Positions 63,301-64,000 of a stretch of DNA of 64,000 nt are shown one piece after another. Under the pieces are notes generated by a model. It was not told the origin of the DNA. It saw only the letters and a program-made list of their open reading frames with translations, and made no database searches. The stretch lies in contig OZ038383.1 in the NCBI GenBank assembly GCA_964036045.1, forward strand, positions 38,177,294-38,241,293, in the 5' to 3' direction. Every line of letters starts with the position of its first letter. Positions within the stretch are counted from its first letter, which is position 1. A program made the translations under genes and the position numbers. The DNA comes from Eutreptiella sp. 'Long Island Sound 2002'. Lineage: Eukaryota; Euglenozoa; Euglenophyceae; Eutreptiales; Eutreptiaceae.

Positions 63301-63468
63301 CCCAAGTCCGGCCGGCACCCCACAATCGTGACCTCGGACACAGTTAACCAATTTTTTCGTCCCCGGGAGCCGTCGGGTTTCCTGAGAGTGCGGCGGAGTG
63401 TGTGCTACCGTTACCCCCTGAGGCACGCAGTGAGCAGCGGGGGTATGTGCTTGACCGGCACCAATTGA
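60364..63468 (+). CDS. LINE ORF1-like frame with five in-frame TAG codons
   Basis: A single plus-strand frame from ATG 60364 to TGA 63466-63468. Segments: LTDVAGRFLRLLERSTEPRL, DTWRWLTLEGELSAVSDLQV, HGNSFRSRLRQLLGLTEADQ, DILHQIYPYVLWWAADLVAT; then TAG 61600, TAG 61807, LARKLHPSGTAVSDALRLAL, FLTWLNTVDDKKVGGLARAF, TAG 62617, TAG 62755, TAG 62941; then an Arg/Ser-rich domain (RRRHKRSRSETRDRSRSPSR) and a Pro-rich tail. No TAA or TGA interrupts it over about 1030 codons. ORF1 proteins of LINEs bind RNA and often carry basic or RS-like tails. No RRM or zinc knuckle was recognised. A C15 run at 63237-63251 may hide a frame error. Confidence 0.6.
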
Positions 63469-63842
63469 TGGGACACGTGGCGCTCCCCCTCCGTTTGGCC
63501 TCCTTGGTGCCAGCACTGGGAGCTCTGACCAATGTCACTCTTATTCGCACGCGCTTTGATTACACTGGTCTGCGCGCGCAGTGGAGCTCACATTGTGTGG
63601 TGTATCAGCTGTTTGGTCAGGCAGTGGCGCGTCTGCAAGACCGTTATGCGCGAGAGAGGACTTTTCCGTTGGAAGAGGGGAGGGTGTACTACCTCCCCTT
63701 TGAAGTTTTTTCAAGGGCTAAACTCAACATGGCGCCAGTTACCATTGGGTCTCTCACCCTTCTATTGAGGGTCCTTAACCTGGTTACCCTTAGACGCTTT
63801 TTGCACAAGCTGAGTGGGCCCGTGCATGGGTCCCTGCACTAG
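63348..63842 (+). CDS. LINE, further coding segment in another frame
   Basis: In the third frame the sequence encodes GYVLDRHQLMGHVALPLRLA, VPALGALTNVTLIRTRFDYT, WSSHCVVYQLFGQAVARLQD and AKLNMAPVTIGSLTLLLRVL, ending in TAG at 63840-63842. It overlaps the end of the ORF1-like frame, so either a separate ORF or a frameshifted continuation. Homopolymer C15 at 63237-63251 is a candidate cause. Confidence 0.5.
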   Translation, partial: PIFSSPGAVGFPESAAECVLPLPPEARSEQRGYVLDRHQLMGHVALPLRLASLVPALGALTNVTLIRTRFDYTGLRAQWSSHCVVYQLFGQAVARLQDRYARERTFPLEEGRVYYLPFEVFSRAKLNMAPVTIGSLTLLLRVLNLVTLRRFLHKLSGPVHGSLH

Positions 63843-64000
63843 TTGCATCTTCCTTGCAGTCATTAGAAAATGATTCTCACTGGGAATCTCCGGGTCCCGC
63901 GGCCATGCCGGCTGGGTTTGACTTGCTCACACTAAATGTGGAGCACACTGTCAAGACCAAAGTGATGGCTTTAAGGCAGTTACTTCAGTGGGCTGAGTAC
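63794..64000 (+). CDS. LINE ORF2, start of the endonuclease domain (cut by the window edge)
   Basis: In the second frame FAQAEWARAWVPALVASSLQ leads to ATG 63905 and MPAGFDLLTLNVEHTVKTKV, ALRQLLQWAEY. The LLTLNV-(K)-LRQLL pattern is the first strand and helix of the APE-like endonuclease (EEP superfamily), with the Asn that binds metal in the first motif. In LINEs this nuclease nicks the target for target-primed reverse transcription. The reverse transcriptase should follow to the right. The identity of the preceding frames as LINE ORFs rests mainly on this segment. Confidence 0.7.

Overview
The window is nuclear DNA of a eukaryote: protein-coding exons of 50-320 bp with GT/AG borders are separated by introns of 0.1-5 kb, and most of the remainder is mobile DNA and tandem repeats. 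A tRNA-Ala-like gene, tRNA-derived short elements, non-LTR retrotransposon pieces with an endonuclease start and a CCHC end, DNA transposons with 9-bp target duplications, and an MBD4-type DNA glycosylase exon fit a green alga or another protist with a large genome. The species cannot be settled from the sequence. No prokaryotic operon, CRISPR array, organelle gene or phage was seen.

Left to right. 1-4.5 kb: a minus-strand alpha/beta-hydrolase gene whose exons were joined by splice phase; it runs off the left edge. 5.2-5.75 kb: two phase-compatible plus-strand exons of an unknown gene. 7.3-12.7 kb: an array of about 65 units of about 84 bp. 12.7-14.0, 17.3-18.9 and 51.0-53.8 kb: three copies of one DNA transposon family with CCTAGTAAA-rich ends. 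14.3-20.9 kb: exons of one or more minus-strand genes of unknown function, with five consecutive phase-compatible junctions at its 5' side; two of the transposons lie around or inside its introns. 21.1-24.0 kb: tandem repeats carrying a hairpin whose arms covary. 27.1-28.9 kb: a 92-bp minisatellite. 29.8-39.2 kb: a zone of TTCCGG-rich hairpin elements, a 2-kb inverted GTGGTCTGTGG array, and protein-like remnants including a 664-residue minus-strand frame. 41-47 kb: a short tRNA-derived element, a duplicated protein-like block, the 3' end of a LINE and several candidate exons.

48.2-49.7 kb: a complete intronless serine carboxypeptidase gene (minus strand), the clearest whole gene. 55.1-57.1 kb: the tRNA-Ala-like gene, plus-strand exons of an unknown gene, and the last exon of an MBD4-like glycosylase (minus strand). 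59.5-64.0 kb: the 5' half of a LINE, cut by the right edge at the start of its endonuclease domain. Its two leading frames are interrupted six times, each time by TAG and never by TAA or TGA, while both appear to finish at TGA.

The genes do not form an evident pathway. The main biological content is the interplay of mobile elements with tandem repeats (transposons inserted in satellites, hairpins embedded in arrays) and the question of what TAG means in these elements. Exon calls come from reading frames, splice consensus and phase agreement only; no database search or computation was possible.
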